Positions 11,285 through 22,090 of a stretch of 64,000 nucleotides of DNA are shown here, in pieces. The notes under the pieces were generated by a model, which saw nothing but the letters and a program-made list of their open reading frames with translations, made no database searches and was not told the origin of the DNA. The stretch's first letter is position 1. Each line of letters opens with the position of its first letter. The DNA comes from Isochrysis galbana (Eukaryota; Haptophyta; Isochrysidales; Isochrysidaceae), in contig CM030931.1 of the NCBI GenBank assembly GCA_018136815.1, forward strand, positions 4,842,148 through 4,906,147, written 5' to 3'. A program made the position numbers and the translations under genes.

Positions 11285-12136
11285 ATGTTATATCCTAGCC
11301 AACCCCAACTAACTTTATAGTTGGTCGCCATGGAGCGCGTCGCCGCTCCCCACCTCTCCTTCGGGTCCCCCGCCACGGGCGCCCCCCCAGCACCCATGGA
11401 GCTGTCGCTGGCGAAGCGACCGCGTCCGCCCGCAGAGGCCGAGCAGGTGAGCGCGATCCCGGTCGCGCCGCACGGCCCGTGGCCCCGGCCACACAAGTCA
11501 CAGCAGCCATGCTGGCCCACCTCATGGTGGGCCACAAGCTGTAGAGGACAAAGGACCAGCACCACCCAGGATGAACCACCGAACCACCAGGCATGCCTTA
11601 TGGCAGAGGCCTCTCCCACCCTGGGGACGGCCGCGCTGCCTCGGCAGCGCGGCCCGAGACCGGGTGGCCCTTATTGGCACAAACTCAATATCGGCATCAT
11701 TACGCACAACCACACAGACCCACCAACACTGCAACATAAGGCCACACAGAAGGAGAAATGCTGGGTTGTGTCATGGGACACACACCACACTCCTCTGCCA
11801 ACTGCCCGCTTGGACCCGCCCTCAGTCTCACCACTCCCGACCGCCCCTGCCATGCAGGAGCCACCCTCGGATGAAGAACAAGGTTACACGGAGTCAGACG
11901 CAACATACGAGCTGTCCTTCCACCAGGAGGGAGACTATACCTTCATGGACGCCACGGTCTATGCCGCGATTGTAGAGCTCCTCTTGGAGCTCGAGGGAGT
12001 CGACCCGGAGCCGGACTTCTGGGCCCGGTCTATCCGCGGACCATGGCATATCGCCGTGAACGCGCATTCCCTCGCGCGCGCTGCCGCGCTCCCCGCTAAA
12101 GCAAGCAGAATCAGCAACCAGCAACCGCAACAGTGA
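11285..12136 (+). mobile_element. Retroelement 5' end with ORF1-like reading frame, truncated
   Basis: Starts with an inverted repeat (ccaacta ... tagttgg, near 11303-11327) immediately before the ATG at 11330, the same arrangement as in the copies at 34205 and 55768. The ORF begins MERVAAPHLSFG, runs through a proline-rich N-terminal part, and contains the family ORF1 block SFHQEGDYTFMDATVYA and ELEGVDPEPDFWARS...GPWHIAVN. After that the similarity stops and the frame ends at 12136. The retained part is the 5' quarter of an element; ORF2-like sequence is absent. In-frame codons exist upstream of 11330 to 11321, but the hairpin-adjacent ATG matches the relatives. Confidence 0.65.
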
Positions 12137-12612
12137 CGAGTAGAAGTGCGTCAACACCGTGTCAACACTTGTTGTGCCCTGCGTCAACACTTGTAAGAGG
12201 CCAGATGGGTTAACACCTTGCCCAAACTACTGTAATGGGCCCTCGAGGGCGTGTCAACGTGAACCCATACGCCCTGTACTCAGTTCCATGGCAAGTGTCA
12301 TATGACGGTATGACGGAACAACCTGGTCTTACGCCGGGGGGGCTGGCGCCCCCGGACGCTCCCATTTCCCCGGTCCAGTAAGGGGGGTGTACCTGATCTT
12401 AGAACCACTCGATTGAATTCTTTATGCATGAGACATGCAATGTCATCGATATAATTATTCCGACCAATGGCTAACTATGACATGCGTTGCACCTAACGAG
12501 TGGATATCGGAGAGTCGATACAATATCGGAGAGTCGATACAAGCCATCGGAAATCAAGCGAATCAGACGATTTCTTTCTCTGCTTTCCTACGGAGCGGCC
12601 ACTGGGCTTGGT
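12137..12612. other. Intergenic, short repeated words only
   Basis: Contains gcgtcaacac repeated near 12148-12190 and a directly repeated tatcggagagtcgatacaa at about 12507-12542. No gene is supported. The SDR gene ends at its right edge. Confidence 0.5.
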
Positions 12613-13572
12613 CTAGGCAGTGTGAAGCTTCATGAAATCGGAAAATGTTGCATATTTGGGTTGCCATCCAATCGCCGCTCGAGTGCTGCTGCAGTCAACT
12701 ACCTTGCCGGTGCCCGCACCGCCCTTGTCGGCTCCATCGTATGCTGCAAAAGTGGGCATAGACTTTCCGACAAATGGCTTTGCCTCTAGTGCTGCTCTGC
12801 AGATCTGCTCTCTTGTGAGAGGAGCATCATCTGCTGCAACGTAAATCGTGCCCATCTCTCCACGAAGCAAAGTGGCGACAACTGCTGACGCGGCGTCTAC
12901 GTAGTGAATCTGATTGATGAGGCCGTCCGCGCGACCTTTAACCTCCGCCATATTCAGGTATGCGTTGTGCGCCCCACGTTCCAATAGGTAAAGCCCTGCC
13001 AACCGAACAACAGTCCCACCCGCTTCAGTGACGAGCCGCTCGGCCGAGAGGAGCTTTTGTGCACGTGGCGTGTCGCTCACGGGCGATCCTTCGGTGACAA
13101 CGCCACCATCCTCTTCGGCGTAGACACCTGCAGATGACGTGAAGACGAAACGGCCCGCATCGCCACGCCACATGCGCAGAGCCGCGGCGACCTCTGCAGG
13201 GTAGTCGTCATTGCCGCCAGGCGCAGCACAAAAGACGACATGCTCGAAGGTTCCCTCCGCGAGGCAGGCGTCCGCTGAGCCGAGATTTTCGCGGAGGCAC
13301 GGCGTTAGCCCATCGGCGCGGAGTGCGGCGTCACGCACTTCGTTCGAGCTGCGCACGACGCCGTAGACCTGAGCATCGGTACCGTGCGCCTCGCGCCACT
13401 CATTGGCGATGAGCCTGCCGAGCACCCCGGCGCCGACGACGAGTAGTCGGTTGGAAGGCATAGAGCTGTCAGTGGAGACAGCTGCAACAAGTGTGGGATC
13501 TCTGAGCCGGCTCACACTCATGGCGCGCCCGTGCCACGCCGCCGCCATCGCGACGAGAGAGTAGCCCAGCAT
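12613..13572 (-). CDS. Atypical SDR / NAD-dependent epimerase-like protein
   Basis: Single-exon frame of 319 residues from the ATG at 13572. After a ~40-residue leader that may target an organelle, it has an N-terminal Rossmann motif LLVVGAGVLGRLIANEW, then a SDR-like core with FTSSAGVYAEED and a C-terminal part (INQIHYVDAASAVVATLL, TIYVAADDAPLTREQICRAAL) typical of extended/atypical SDRs such as YeeZ/YbjS-like epimerases. The usual YxxxK catalytic pair is not evident (Tyr lies in GVYAEEDGG), so it may bind NAD(P) without classical SDR chemistry. An in-frame extension to 13734 exists but reads as hydrophobic low-quality sequence, so the inner start is preferred. Substrate unknown. Confidence 0.75.
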   Translation of the reverse strand: MLGYSLVAMAAAWHGRAMSVSRLRDPTLVAAVSTDSSMPSNRLLVVGAGVLGRLIANEWREAHGTDAQVYGVVRSSNEVRDAALRADGLTPCLRENLGSADACLAEGTFEHVVFCAAPGGNDDYPAEVAAALRMWRGDAGRFVFTSSAGVYAEEDGGVVTEGSPVSDTPRAQKLLSAERLVTEAGGTVVRLAGLYLLERGAHNAYLNMAEVKGRADGLINQIHYVDAASAVVATLLRGEMGTIYVAADDAPLTREQICRAALEAKPFVGKSMPTFAAYDGADKGGAGTGKVVDCSSTRAAIGWQPKYATFSDFMKLHTA

Positions 13573-13937
13573 GCGAATCTTCTCCCTCTTGCGCGCCGCC
13601 GAGGCAACACAATGAATGAGAGAGAGAAAAATAAAAATGAAGGGACGCAGTTCTCCCCTCCCACCCTCGAGATGTTTACCACTACAGGTACACAAGTACC
13701 CCAAACCAATAAACAAATAATAATCAATGTTCATTTTTTATGGCGATGGGGATGATTCGGGGGAGCGTTCAAAATGGGGGCGGCGGTTGAGTGTGATTCG
13801 CAAGGCGTTCAGCGGTGGTGAAATGATTCGGCAGCGGGGCTACAAGTACAAGTACATTTGAAACAGGCTGATAACAGGGGGGGGAGGCGACGAGTCGACT
13901 TGGCAGGAGGCGGGAGGGGGGAAGGGCGGGAAGAAGG
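13573..13937. other. Upstream region of the SDR gene
   Basis: No coding sequence supported. Contains short A-rich words (aaaaataaaaatgaa near 13627, aaaca aataataat near 13710) and a GA-rich patch 13875-13937 that runs into the retroelement tail. Confidence 0.4.
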
Positions 13938-14575
13938 AAAAAAAAATCTTCTTAAAAATTCCCGCTACGTATGCGGCGTGAGGCAGCTTGCTAGTGTACC
14001 TCCCTACTACCCAACCTTAACCCCTAACAACCCCCTTCCCCTTCCCCAGTTCCCTCTTTAGCGGAGAAGCTGGATCCAGGGAGGCCGCGCGCTCTGCTTC
14101 GGCCAGGAGTTGGAGAGAAGGGGGTGGGAGATTGTGGCTCGTCTCTTGATCTAGTTACGGCTCGAATTTTCCTCATTTATATAATGTGGGGTCTTTATAG
14201 GTTCCCGGTGCGGTTCCTATTCAGAGATTTGGCCGCCCTAAGTGCTAAGTGATGTTCCTTATGTCAAGGCCTCTCGCCGCCTGCAAGAGGTCTTCTGATG
14301 CTCCTAAGTTGAAATCCTTGTCTATAGTGTACAGTGGGCGTATCATTTTCCTAATATGTTTGTTGCTCGGGGCGTGTAGCCCCATGCTCTCGCGTTGTTT
14401 TTTTAACCTTTGAAAGAAACCGACCTTCGCCGTTACTAATAAGTGGTATCTCGTAAGGATTGCTCTTAATATTGTTCTAACGGACCTACCGTCCGCGTTG
14501 CCATATTGGATGTTGTAAAAGTCCGTGAGGATGTATCTCCACGCCAGGATACCTAAGTATCCCGAGGAGGGATGC
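13938..14575 (-). mobile_element. Family-B retroelement 3' end (C-terminal coding piece plus 3' UTR, T tail)
   Basis: The minus-strand frame ending at 14245 contains GILAWRYILTDFYNIQYG, homologous to LAWRYILTDFYRIHYDG in the 827-residue ORF at 31697-34180. The 3' untranslated part (14244 down to 13938) ends in the same sequence as the 8199-8343 insertion (ccagcttctccgctaaagag ... gggaatttttaagaagat followed by T residues on the minus strand). It is a 5'-truncated copy. No target duplication was recognised. Confidence 0.65.
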
Positions 14576-14939
14576 GGTCTGTCTACCTGGTAGCAAAAGA
14601 GACGTTGGGCTATCTCGGAGCCCGGCGGGGGGAGTGCGAGAACGACCTGGAGGCGAGCGCGGCGAGCGTGAAGGGGCACATCGCGGCAGGCAGCGTGGGG
14701 GGGGCTTACCTTTGGTTGGCCGCGCGAGTACACCCCTGTGGCAAGGTGGGCTGCCAGAGAGGAGTGGGGGAAGGGGGGGGAGGGGAGCGGCGCGCGGCGG
14801 GCCTCCGCGGCCGCTGCAGCGGCTAAGTCCCCGGTACCCGGGGAGATAGCCGCTGGAGCGAGCCCTTATTGTCACCTTTCGGCACCAGAACCTCACACTG
14901 TGGAAGAAGGCTGGGAGGAGGACCCTGGAGTTTCGCCAG

Positions 14940-15262
14940 ATGCGTGTGCACCGGTCCCCCCGCGGGGACGCCGTGCGTGTGCATGGAAATCTCCACGCGC
15001 CGTCACGGATGCGCATAAAGGGTTTCGGCAGGCGCACGCGCACGGGGACGCCGTGCGTGCGCATGGAAATTTCCGCACGCCGTCACAACGGGTTTCGACA
15101 GGGTAGGAGCCTTCTCTCTCTCTCTGTGGGGACAATCGGTGGGTCGGGGGGGGGGGGGAGGGAAAGAGATCAACAGTCAGATCACCTGTTTACGTTAGTG
15201 TTCCAGGGGGTGTCCCCAAGGTTCTCTCACGCGCCCGCTCTGTTTACGTTAGTGTTCTACGT
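14940..15262. repeat. Direct duplications in a GC-rich intergenic stretch
   Basis: A block containing ggggacgccgtgcgtg(t/c)gc and atggaaat(c/t)tcc is present twice, about 88 bases apart (14964 and 15045). Further right, ctgtttacgttagtgttc occurs twice (15187 and 15240). The 14576-15389 interval holds no supported gene. Confidence 0.7.
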
Positions 15263-15389
15263 GTTACTGTGAGTGTGCGTGAGATAGTGATGTTTGGGGT
15301 TGTAGAGAGATTTTTATCCGGTTCTGCGGCGAAGAGAGCGCGAGCGATGGCGTCGCTCCTCTCCTTCTCGGCCGCCCTGTCACCGTGAT

Positions 15390-16081
15390 TGTGCCAGGGC
15401 GATAACAATCTTTTCATATTCCCGAAAGGAGACGCCCGAAGGCGCTTTACACTTTATATCTATTAGCCTGTAGATACATACTCACGGATTTCTATAGAAT
15501 ACATTACGACGGTATACTATAGCTCTCTCGGAGGAATCAATACTAATAAGAACAATAGAGAGATTCACCACACTGAGCAAATAATTTTCGCACACGACAC
15601 CGACTCGGCAATCGGCAAGAACCGCCCAGGCGGGCATGGGAAGACAACCCAAGAAAAGGATAGACACGGGCGACTTGAGACCCGTATTCACTATAGGCAA
15701 CAGAAGTGAGATCAAACCCAGCGAGGAACTTATGGAACTGGCCACCAAGCTGAGGATAGCGCACACGTTGTCGAGGAGTCAGGCCGCTTAGGTAGTGTAC
15801 CAACAGCGTTACCCACAACACTGAGGGAACCTACGCGCCCCGCATATCCCCAGACGGGCACGCAAAACAAAACAATGGCGCAAAAGGCCTGCCCAGACCC
15901 CACACTCCGAACCAGGCCTTAGGTAGTGTACCGAGGCCGGACCCCGGAAACCGAAAAAATGGAATGGCAAGGGGGGCAGAGAAAGAAGTGGGAGGAGGGA
16001 CGATAAGGGTGGTGTTCGTTAGTGACGGGAGGACTCGGAACTAGTAGGTGTGTAGCCCAGAATCTTCAGATGTGTTTTTTT
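15390..16081 (+). mobile_element. Family-A retroelement 3' end, 5'-truncated
   Basis: Plus-strand translation gives DNNLFIFPKGD and RYILTDFYRIHYDG, homologous to VDNLFMHPEGK and RYILTDFYRIHYDG of the ORF at 31697-34180. The coding piece contains several stops. The sequence cttaggtagtgtacc is present twice (about 15789 and 15918). The 3' end reads gtagcccagaatcttcagatg followed by T residues, the same terminus as the full copy whose end lies at 31384. No target duplication was recognised. Confidence 0.7.
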
Positions 16082-16187
16082 AGGAGTAGTAGCCCTGAAA
16101 CTTCAGAATCTTTTTCTTTGTTCTCAGAGCAAGCACGAAATATCCATGCGACATTGACTCCTCCCATTTCATCCTCTACCACTACGC

Positions 16188-17576
16188 TCATGCCCTCGGG
16201 GTCGGCGGAAAGGTGGGCGGTAGGGGCGGGGGCACCCGGTTCTTGACCGCGGTTCCTCCGCGCTCACGAAAGGCGGGAATAAAGTTGCCACTGGTCCCTT
16301 CCACGATAGCATCCGACCCACGCGCTCGCATGCCAGCTGGTTTTCCCTGAGGTTGACGAGGTAGCACTACTTCCTGTGAAGGTGGGTTTCGTCCCCAGTC
16401 CTTCGGCTGCTGGTGCGGCGCATTGAGCGAGGTGGTAGTCACACTAGATAGGATATCTTCCGGAGCGGGAGGCTCGTTGATTGTAGGGTCAACTGGGCCA
16501 AACGCGGGATCGTTCGCAAGTGCGGCCTCAGCCTTAGCCTGAGCCGTCCTCGAAAATATCTCAAAATCTTTGCGGGACATGTGCTGTGGGTCAACAGGAC
16601 GGGACGCGCCCTCCTTGATGGCATCAGACGCACGCAGCGTCACACCCTCGCGCACCTCGAGTGACTCCATCAACGGCGGCTGGAGTGATGTGAGCGGCTT
16701 GTAGCTGGATTCACCAAGTTCGACCCTCAACTTGTGCGCCCCAGTGGCGGCCCCCTTGGCCTTGGCGGCCTTTGATCCTCTCTTCGGCGCCGGGGTGTCA
16801 TCGTTCTCGCCCGTGTGTAGACCAATCCCAGGGTATAGCTTATAGGGAGGAAGCCGCTCAGGGTTCGGGTTCTCGATGGGTATTACGTTGCCGGCAGCAT
16901 CTGTCGTGTATTCCTTGCCACGCATGGACGTCCGGAGCTCCTCAAGCCTGCGCTGGTCCTCACGTTCGTCCGCCGCTCTGCGTGCAGCGGACTCTTCGGC
17001 GGGTGTCATGAGCGTATGGGAGTCCCGAGATCTATCTTGGGGCAGAGTGCGGGATCTAGCCACCGGAGGGCCTTGCTTTTCTGGTAGAGACGGCATGGAA
17101 TCGTTTCCGCTGCTCTTCCGCGCTGTTACTCCACGGCGTGAGGACATCGAGACGCGAGATCCCCCAAACTGAGAACCAGCGCCTATCTCCGATGCGGGCG
17201 GCGAAGGCATGCGTGGGCCCAGCTCCTTCTTCTCCCGCGCCCGGACTGCGCCACGCGACCACGAGTCGATTAGCGATGGTACTGGCTCGCGATCGATGCG
17301 CCACGTGGAATCATTGACGATGTCAGTCTCGCCAAGGTCGAAGTCCATGAGAAGCACATTCAACGCCTTGGTCATCTCGTGCACCGCCATCCTCACGCCG
17401 GCCGAGACGGCCCGCCTGCCAAGCGCACGCGACTCGAGCTCACGCATCGCGTTCTCGAGCACGTCGTCCAGGATTGCGTCGATGATGATCTCTCCCTCCT
17501 GTTGCTGCTCCCATAGCTGATCGAGATCGACCGACGCGGCAGGTTCCGCCGCCTTGGACGGCATTGCGGCTACCAA
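16188..17576 (-). CDS. C2orf81/DUF4639-like protein, probably ciliary
   Basis: Single-exon frame of 462 residues. Near the N-terminus, VDLDQLWEQQQEGEIIIDAI followed by LDDVLENAMREL parallels the human C2orf81 start ([20 protein letters not shown]). STWRIDREPVPSLIDSW then SRGAVRARE parallels [21 protein letters not shown]. The remainder is disordered, rich in P, S and charged residues, with a conserved-looking NPERLPPYKLYPG. C2orf81 relatives are found in ciliated organisms, so a cilium or basal-body role is likely but unproven. Two Met codons lie close together (residues 1 and 5); either could start. Divergent from RPL26 with a ~490-bp shared upstream region. Confidence 0.62.
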   Translation of the reverse strand: MVAAMPSKAAEPAASVDLDQLWEQQQEGEIIIDAILDDVLENAMRELESRALGRRAVSAGVRMAVHEMTKALNVLLMDFDLGETDIVNDSTWRIDREPVPSLIDSWSRGAVRAREKKELGPRMPSPPASEIGAGSQFGGSRVSMSSRRGVTARKSSGNDSMPSLPEKQGPPVARSRTLPQDRSRDSHTLMTPAEESAARRAADEREDQRRLEELRTSMRGKEYTTDAAGNVIPIENPNPERLPPYKLYPGIGLHTGENDDTPAPKRGSKAAKAKGAATGAHKLRVELGESSYKPLTSLQPPLMESLEVREGVTLRASDAIKEGASRPVDPQHMSRKDFEIFSRTAQAKAEAALANDPAFGPVDPTINEPPAPEDILSSVTTTSLNAPHQQPKDWGRNPPSQEVVLPRQPQGKPAGMRARGSDAIVEGTSGNFIPAFRERGGTAVKNRVPPPLPPTFPPTPRA

Positions 17577-18069
17577 GTGGCTGTGGCCGCTGGCTGGTGC
17601 CGACTGGGTCCCTCACTGTCCACCCTCCCACCCCAACCTCTCTGCGCCCCTCCCTCCCTCACTCCGATGCGCCTCTCTCTCCTTCCCTTCTCTCCCCTCG
17701 CGCAGGCGCAACGAACACCAACAGTCAGTCTGGCCGGGGGAAGGGGGCGGGGGGAGAAGGCCCAAAACAAAAAACAACTCCGGAGCGTTTTGGTTTTCCT
17801 CGGGCAAATCCTTCTCGTAGTGTCCGCCCCCCTCCTTCCCCCCTCTCGCCCCCCCGCGGTCGCCGCGCAGGTGGAAAAGAAAACCCCCCTCCGCTGTCCA
17901 CGGAGGAGCGTGGGCTGCTGCTGCCTCGGGTGGGCGACGCTGCCGCGGTCTGCGTGCTGCAGCACCCACTGCCTCCCGCACCCCGCGTGCGCGGTGTGCA
18001 CGCCGGCCTGCTCACCAAGCCTGTGCCTGCGGCTTCAGGTGCCTTCCACTCGCACCTACTGCAGCCGCG
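17577..18069. promoter_or_regulatory. Shared upstream region between divergent C2orf81-like and RPL26 genes
   Basis: A 493-base gap between two divergent start codons, so both promoters must lie in it or overlap it. It contains pyrimidine-rich stretches on the plus strand (17636-17702, 17822-17860), compatible with the TOP-like leader of a ribosomal protein gene, but no defined element can be named. Confidence 0.5.
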
Positions 18070-18970
18070 ATGAAGTTCTCGCCGAGTAAGCAGCTCCCTG
18101 CGGTGGCGGGGGAGGGGGACGAGCGCTGCATTGTGGCACACGCTCACTGTGATGGATGGGGAGAAGCCGCGCGACGGCTATGTGGGCTCGAGGCGCGCAC
18201 CGCAACCGAATGAGACCATTGGCTTGCCATGCCGCTGCGGTTCCTCGCCGTTGACGCTGGCCCCGCCATGTCCCATCTGCAGATGTGAGCTCTTCACGGC
18301 GCAAGTCTCGCAAGGCCCACTTCACTGCGCCGTCCTCTGTGAGGCGGATCATCATGAGCGCGGCGCTGTCTTCGGAGCTTCGGAAGAAGCACAACGTGAG
18401 TATCGCTCCGCGTTGACCACCTTTGCGAGTATGGGCTTTTGACGCGCAATTCTTGTGCAAGGGAAACCTTCTGGGTGCTGGGGGGAACACTGCCAGAAGA
18501 TGACTGCTCGTACGCCTCCACCCTGACACTCTTCGGGAATTGGCATGGATCAGGTGCGTTCGATGCCGGTCCGGAAGGACGATGAGGTCTCAGTCGTGCG
18601 CGGCACGTATAAGGGACGCGAGGGCAAGGTTATCCAGTGCTACCGCAAGAAGTGGGTCATCCACATCGACCGCATTACCCGTGAGAAGCAGTCAGGCGAG
18701 TCGCGCCTCCGCCAGCCATTTGGATTTCGCTCCGATTCGCACTTTGTCATCCCAAGTTTTGACTTCGGGTTTCATTGAGTTGACCTGATCCTACCCAATC
18801 TTTGCGCAGGCGCGACCGTGCAGGTTGGCATCCACCCATCCAAGTGCGTGATCACCAAGCTTAAGCTTGACAAGGACCGTAGGGCCATTCTCGAGCGTAA
18901 GGACAAGACGTCCAAGGCCAAGAAGGGCAAGTACACCGAGCAGGACGCTGCCATGCAAGACGTCGATTAA
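18070..18970 (+). CDS. RPL26: 60S ribosomal protein L26 (uL24)
   Basis: Large-subunit protein sitting near the exit tunnel. Four exons: 18070-18085, 18283-18395, 18554-18695, 18810-18970, giving 143 residues. The spliced start is [19 protein letters not shown], then [20 protein letters not shown] (the KOW motif), [35 protein letters not shown] and a basic end KKGKYTEQD. Introns 1 and 2 are GT-AG (gtaagc, gtgagt). Intron 3 starts GCGAGT and ends gcgcag, i.e. GC-AG, and only this boundary restores KQSGATVQVG. Length matches the family. A short first exon carrying five codons is typical of ribosomal protein genes. Confidence 0.96.
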
Positions 18971-19653
18971 ACTCATTTCGATCTTCTTGTCCTCGGCCAC
19001 TCGATTTGGGAGTGGAACTTGGATCGTACGGCTAGGGTAGCGGTGCAGACGGCAATGTCTGCCAATGCGTAGGAAGACGATTGGCGACCATCTGTGCCTC
19101 CACAAACTGCACAGTGGCATGATGCCGCTGCGGTGCAGCTATGCATACATTCGCTCCAACGTTGAGGCACTCCTCGTGTTGCATGGTGTCCGCTGCATTC
19201 GGCTGAGACGTGTTTTGTCATTTTCATCTTCCAGACTGGCCTGCACAACTCTACTACCTAATCGATGTCGTCAATTGACGTTGACATCAACATCTAGTCT
19301 ATATTGCGCCTTTTTCACAAATTATTATGACAAGTATTTAAAACCTTTGAAGATGTCTACAGCCGCTATTGGGTCTATCCTCCCCTAGGCCCAATGGCTG
19401 ACAACGACTCTCATGCCGATGTCCAACTGGATCCAGTGCCAGTGCTCACGGAGGTATTTGAAATTGACGGGTGGAGGGCACGGAACGCGAGGCGGAAGGC
19501 GTAGGACCGGGCGCGGCAGGTACCGCTTACTTAGGACTCGTAGGGACTCGTAGACTCAACGGGGTTACTTGGGGCGAAGACTCAGGGCTGGGGCTGGGGG
19601 CACTCAGGGGCCTGATGGGGAGACACAGGGGGTACAGCCACTAGACGCCACAC
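18971..19653. other. Intergenic 3' of RPL26, no supported gene
   Basis: No homology or credible ORF. The RPL26 3' untranslated region is expected at the left. The minisatellite begins at the right edge. Confidence 0.5.
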
Positions 19654-19884
19654 CCACTCAACAAGTTGACCACTGAACAATAAGTTAGTTCTAACCACTG
19701 AACAAGTTGGTTCTAACCTGAACATGTTGGTTCCACCTACTGAACAAGTTGGTTCCAGCCTGAACAAGTCGTGAACAAGTTAGTTCCACCCACTGAACAA
19801 GTTAGTTCCACCCTGAGCAAGTTAGTTCCGCCCTGAACAAGTTAGTTCCGCGTTCCGCCCTGAACATGAACAAGTTAGTTCCAG
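19654..19884. repeat. Minisatellite, unit ctgaacaagttagttcca and variants
   Basis: About a dozen imperfect units of roughly 15-22 bases, each with gaacaagtt(a/g)gttc. Variants include an inserted ata, tg for ag, and gcg for a. Unit length is not constant, which fits slippage or unequal exchange. Confidence 0.9.
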
Positions 19885-20073
19885 GTAAAAATAAACTCAA
19901 ATCCTTCGATTTTCGAGACGAAAATCGGCGAACCCGAACTTAAGCCCAGGCAGAATCCAATCAGCTCGCCTTGCTTGAGCGACCACGACGAACCTAGAAG
20001 ACGGTAGATAACGAAGAAGGCTCGTACTCATGCCGGCATGAAATATTCATGCCAAAAGGCCCGAATACAACAA

Positions 20074-20216
20074 TAGATGGGAAGCTGTGGAGCCTTTATT
20101 TAGAGGAGCTCCATGCAGTTCTCATCTCGTGCGTATGGTGTATGCGCGTATGCATGCACCACGCGCGGCCGTGGCAGCATGAGCCAGCACTAGGCATGGT
20201 GGCATGGCGACAAAAT
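20074..20216 (+). repeat. Left arm of a long inverted repeat
   Basis: Contains tagatgggaagctgtgg, then gagctccatgcagttctc, and a stretch with gtatgcgcgtatgca, ccacgcgcgg, ggcagcatgagccagcac and ggcatggcgacaaaa. All of these recur inverted at 23262-23443. The right arm has about 55 extra bases near its outer end. May be the termini of one element or two opposite copies of a repeat. Confidence 0.7.
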
Positions 20217-21346
20217 GTCAGAGCAAGGCTCATCTCACTCTTGGAGATTGCCTGCGAGGGCGCGCCGGCAGCTAGCGCGGAACGCGGTTCTTGTTTGTGG
20301 GGAGCTCATGGAGCTTTCCTCGGGGGTGACTACGGGCATGGTGATGGTGATCGACGCACGACGCACGACGCACGCACGGAGCACGGAGGGCGCGGAAGTG
20401 TGGAAGGAGGCTTGTGGGAGGTGGTGGCAGGCGACTGGGGGTGGCTCAGGTGCGTGCTTGGCTGCTTGGCTTGTATTGACTCGTTGACTCGGGGTATAGA
20501 CTCGGGAACTCGGGGGGACTCGCTTGGGAACACGGTGGGACTCGACGAAGTTGCTCCAAAACCACTCACGAAAAACCCAAACCCCAACGACCTTGGACTC
20601 AGAAAACTAACGTAAACACTCCGGAATCATACGATAAACAAACCCTCCCCGTGCGGCGAAGGCTGAGGTCGCGATCGCTCGTCATGCGCGGAGAAATACG
20701 GAAAGAGAGCGCAAAACTACGCAAACGAAGGGTTCGAACTATCGTTAAAGTGAAACTCGTGTGCTGAAGCCAACGCGGAGGGTCGAGGAGAGGTCCAAAC
20801 TCGCGCGGGGGGAAGAAGGCGATGTGCAGAGAGACCTTCTAGACAAGCGACGAGCAAGGGGCGACGAAACAAGACGCGAGACGCGAGGCGCGTGCCATTC
20901 GTTCTTCCTTTCTTTCACCGAAAACGCGGCGAAACTAACGTTGAACGTCGGTGCCCCCTCCGCGAGAATCGCGAAGAAGAACAGACGAGATGGAGGCAAT
21001 CATCGAAGGAATCGTGAGAGGAATCGAAGCGAGGGGGGGGGAACAGTGCGCGCGGGGGGGGAACGAACGACGGGCCGGAGGAAACGAACCGCGCGCGGAG
21101 GAGAAGAACCTCGCGCGGGGGGGGGGAATAATATAACGACCGGAGGCGACGGATGGCACGCCTAGGACGGCAGCTAACGTCTTCAAGTTTCCAGCCTTCA
21201 CGCACGAAATCAACGAGCGATTCGACGCCTGCGTCAAGGCCGACGAAAGCGACCGCGCACGGGGAGCGGAGAACTCGTTTGAGTTCCTCAAGGCGTGGAA
21301 GCGTGGCATAGAGGCAGTCGCCGCAGGGGACGCGCCTCACCATTCA
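20217..21346. other. Interior of the inverted-repeat region, no recognised gene
   Basis: Contains gactcggg-type words (20480-20540) and a G/A-rich part 21020-21135 with repeated gcgcgggggg patches. Small open frames are low-complexity. The stretch 21165-21346 is open in the frame that leads into the ORF at 21347, so that ORF may have begun further left. Confidence 0.4.
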
Positions 21347-22090
21347 TTGTCTTGCATCTCGATTGCGCGTATGGTACTGGCTCCAGCAGAGCAAGCCCGT
21401 GCTGAGGCTTCGCGGAGCAGCAAGCAGGCGGATGGTCCGCTCACGATCGCCCACATCGACGATGTCGTTCGGATGGTTAAGGACCGCCTGGGTTCCTCGA
21501 AGGCGGCTCCAGACAAGAGCGACAAACCGTCGACCGCTAACTCCGGGGGCAGCCGCGGTCCCGATACTCGAAATCATCGTAATGGAGATCGATCCCACCA
21601 GGGACAGGGACGCACCGACCACACCAGGGAGCCGCCTCCCAAGTTGGAGGGTGGACTCCCACCTCTCGACGCACCGCCGTCGCAAAAGAGCCGCCGCTGC
21701 GCGCCGCCTGCGGACAACCTCGGCCATCCCGAGGGTGCCAAATGGGATTTGGAATCTTGGCGTAACGCCAAGGTTGATTTCGACCCGATGTCGCGCTACT
21801 GTGGGCATGCTGACCTGGCTGCTTCATTCGCCAGGGCCCGTCCGACCGATGCATCTATGAAGGTGCCTCGCACGCAGCGCCCGACGTCTGAGGGCGGTGT
21901 ATGGACCACAGCCACCGGCTGTGCCTATTGTGCCTTCCGCCCCGCTCCTCCCGATCACGATACGGCTCGCCCCGACCACAGGATTGCCCCTCGTTTCCGT
22001 TATGGTGCGATTCCCCTTCCAGACGGGATCGCCGACAGATCGCCTTCTGATCGTCGTCCGTCGTCGTCTGATCGGAGTGTTTGGGTTTGA
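21347..22090 (+). CDS. Unrecognised 247-residue ORF, possibly element-derived
   Basis: Open frame without a family I can name. It has a helical N-terminal part (ARMVLAPAEQARAEA, IAHIDDVVRMVKDRLG), then a disordered R/P/S-rich part, and near the C-terminus GCAYCAFRPAPPDHD with two close cysteines. The frame is open leftward to about 21165 (FPAFTHEINERFDACVKAD, FEFLKAWKRGIEAV), so an upstream start or exon is possible. It lies between the arms of the 20074-23443 inverted repeat and could be a protein of that element. Function unknown. Confidence 0.35.
   Translation: MSCISIARMVLAPAEQARAEASRSSKQADGPLTIAHIDDVVRMVKDRLGSSKAAPDKSDKPSTANSGGSRGPDTRNHRNGDRSHQGQGRTDHTREPPPKLEGGLPPLDAPPSQKSRRCAPPADNLGHPEGAKWDLESWRNAKVDFDPMSRYCGHADLAASFARARPTDASMKVPRTQRPTSEGGVWTTATGCAYCAFRPAPPDHDTARPDHRIAPRFRYGAIPLPDGIADRSPSDRRPSSSDRSVWV

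Noticed and set aside
16022-16246. Short plus-strand ORF at the end of the retroelement fragment
   Set aside because: Runs through the T tail into the antisense of the C2orf81-like gene.
20049-20615. 188-codon plus-strand ORF
   Set aside because: Begins in the inverted-repeat arm and ends in gactcggg-rich spacer; no family signal.
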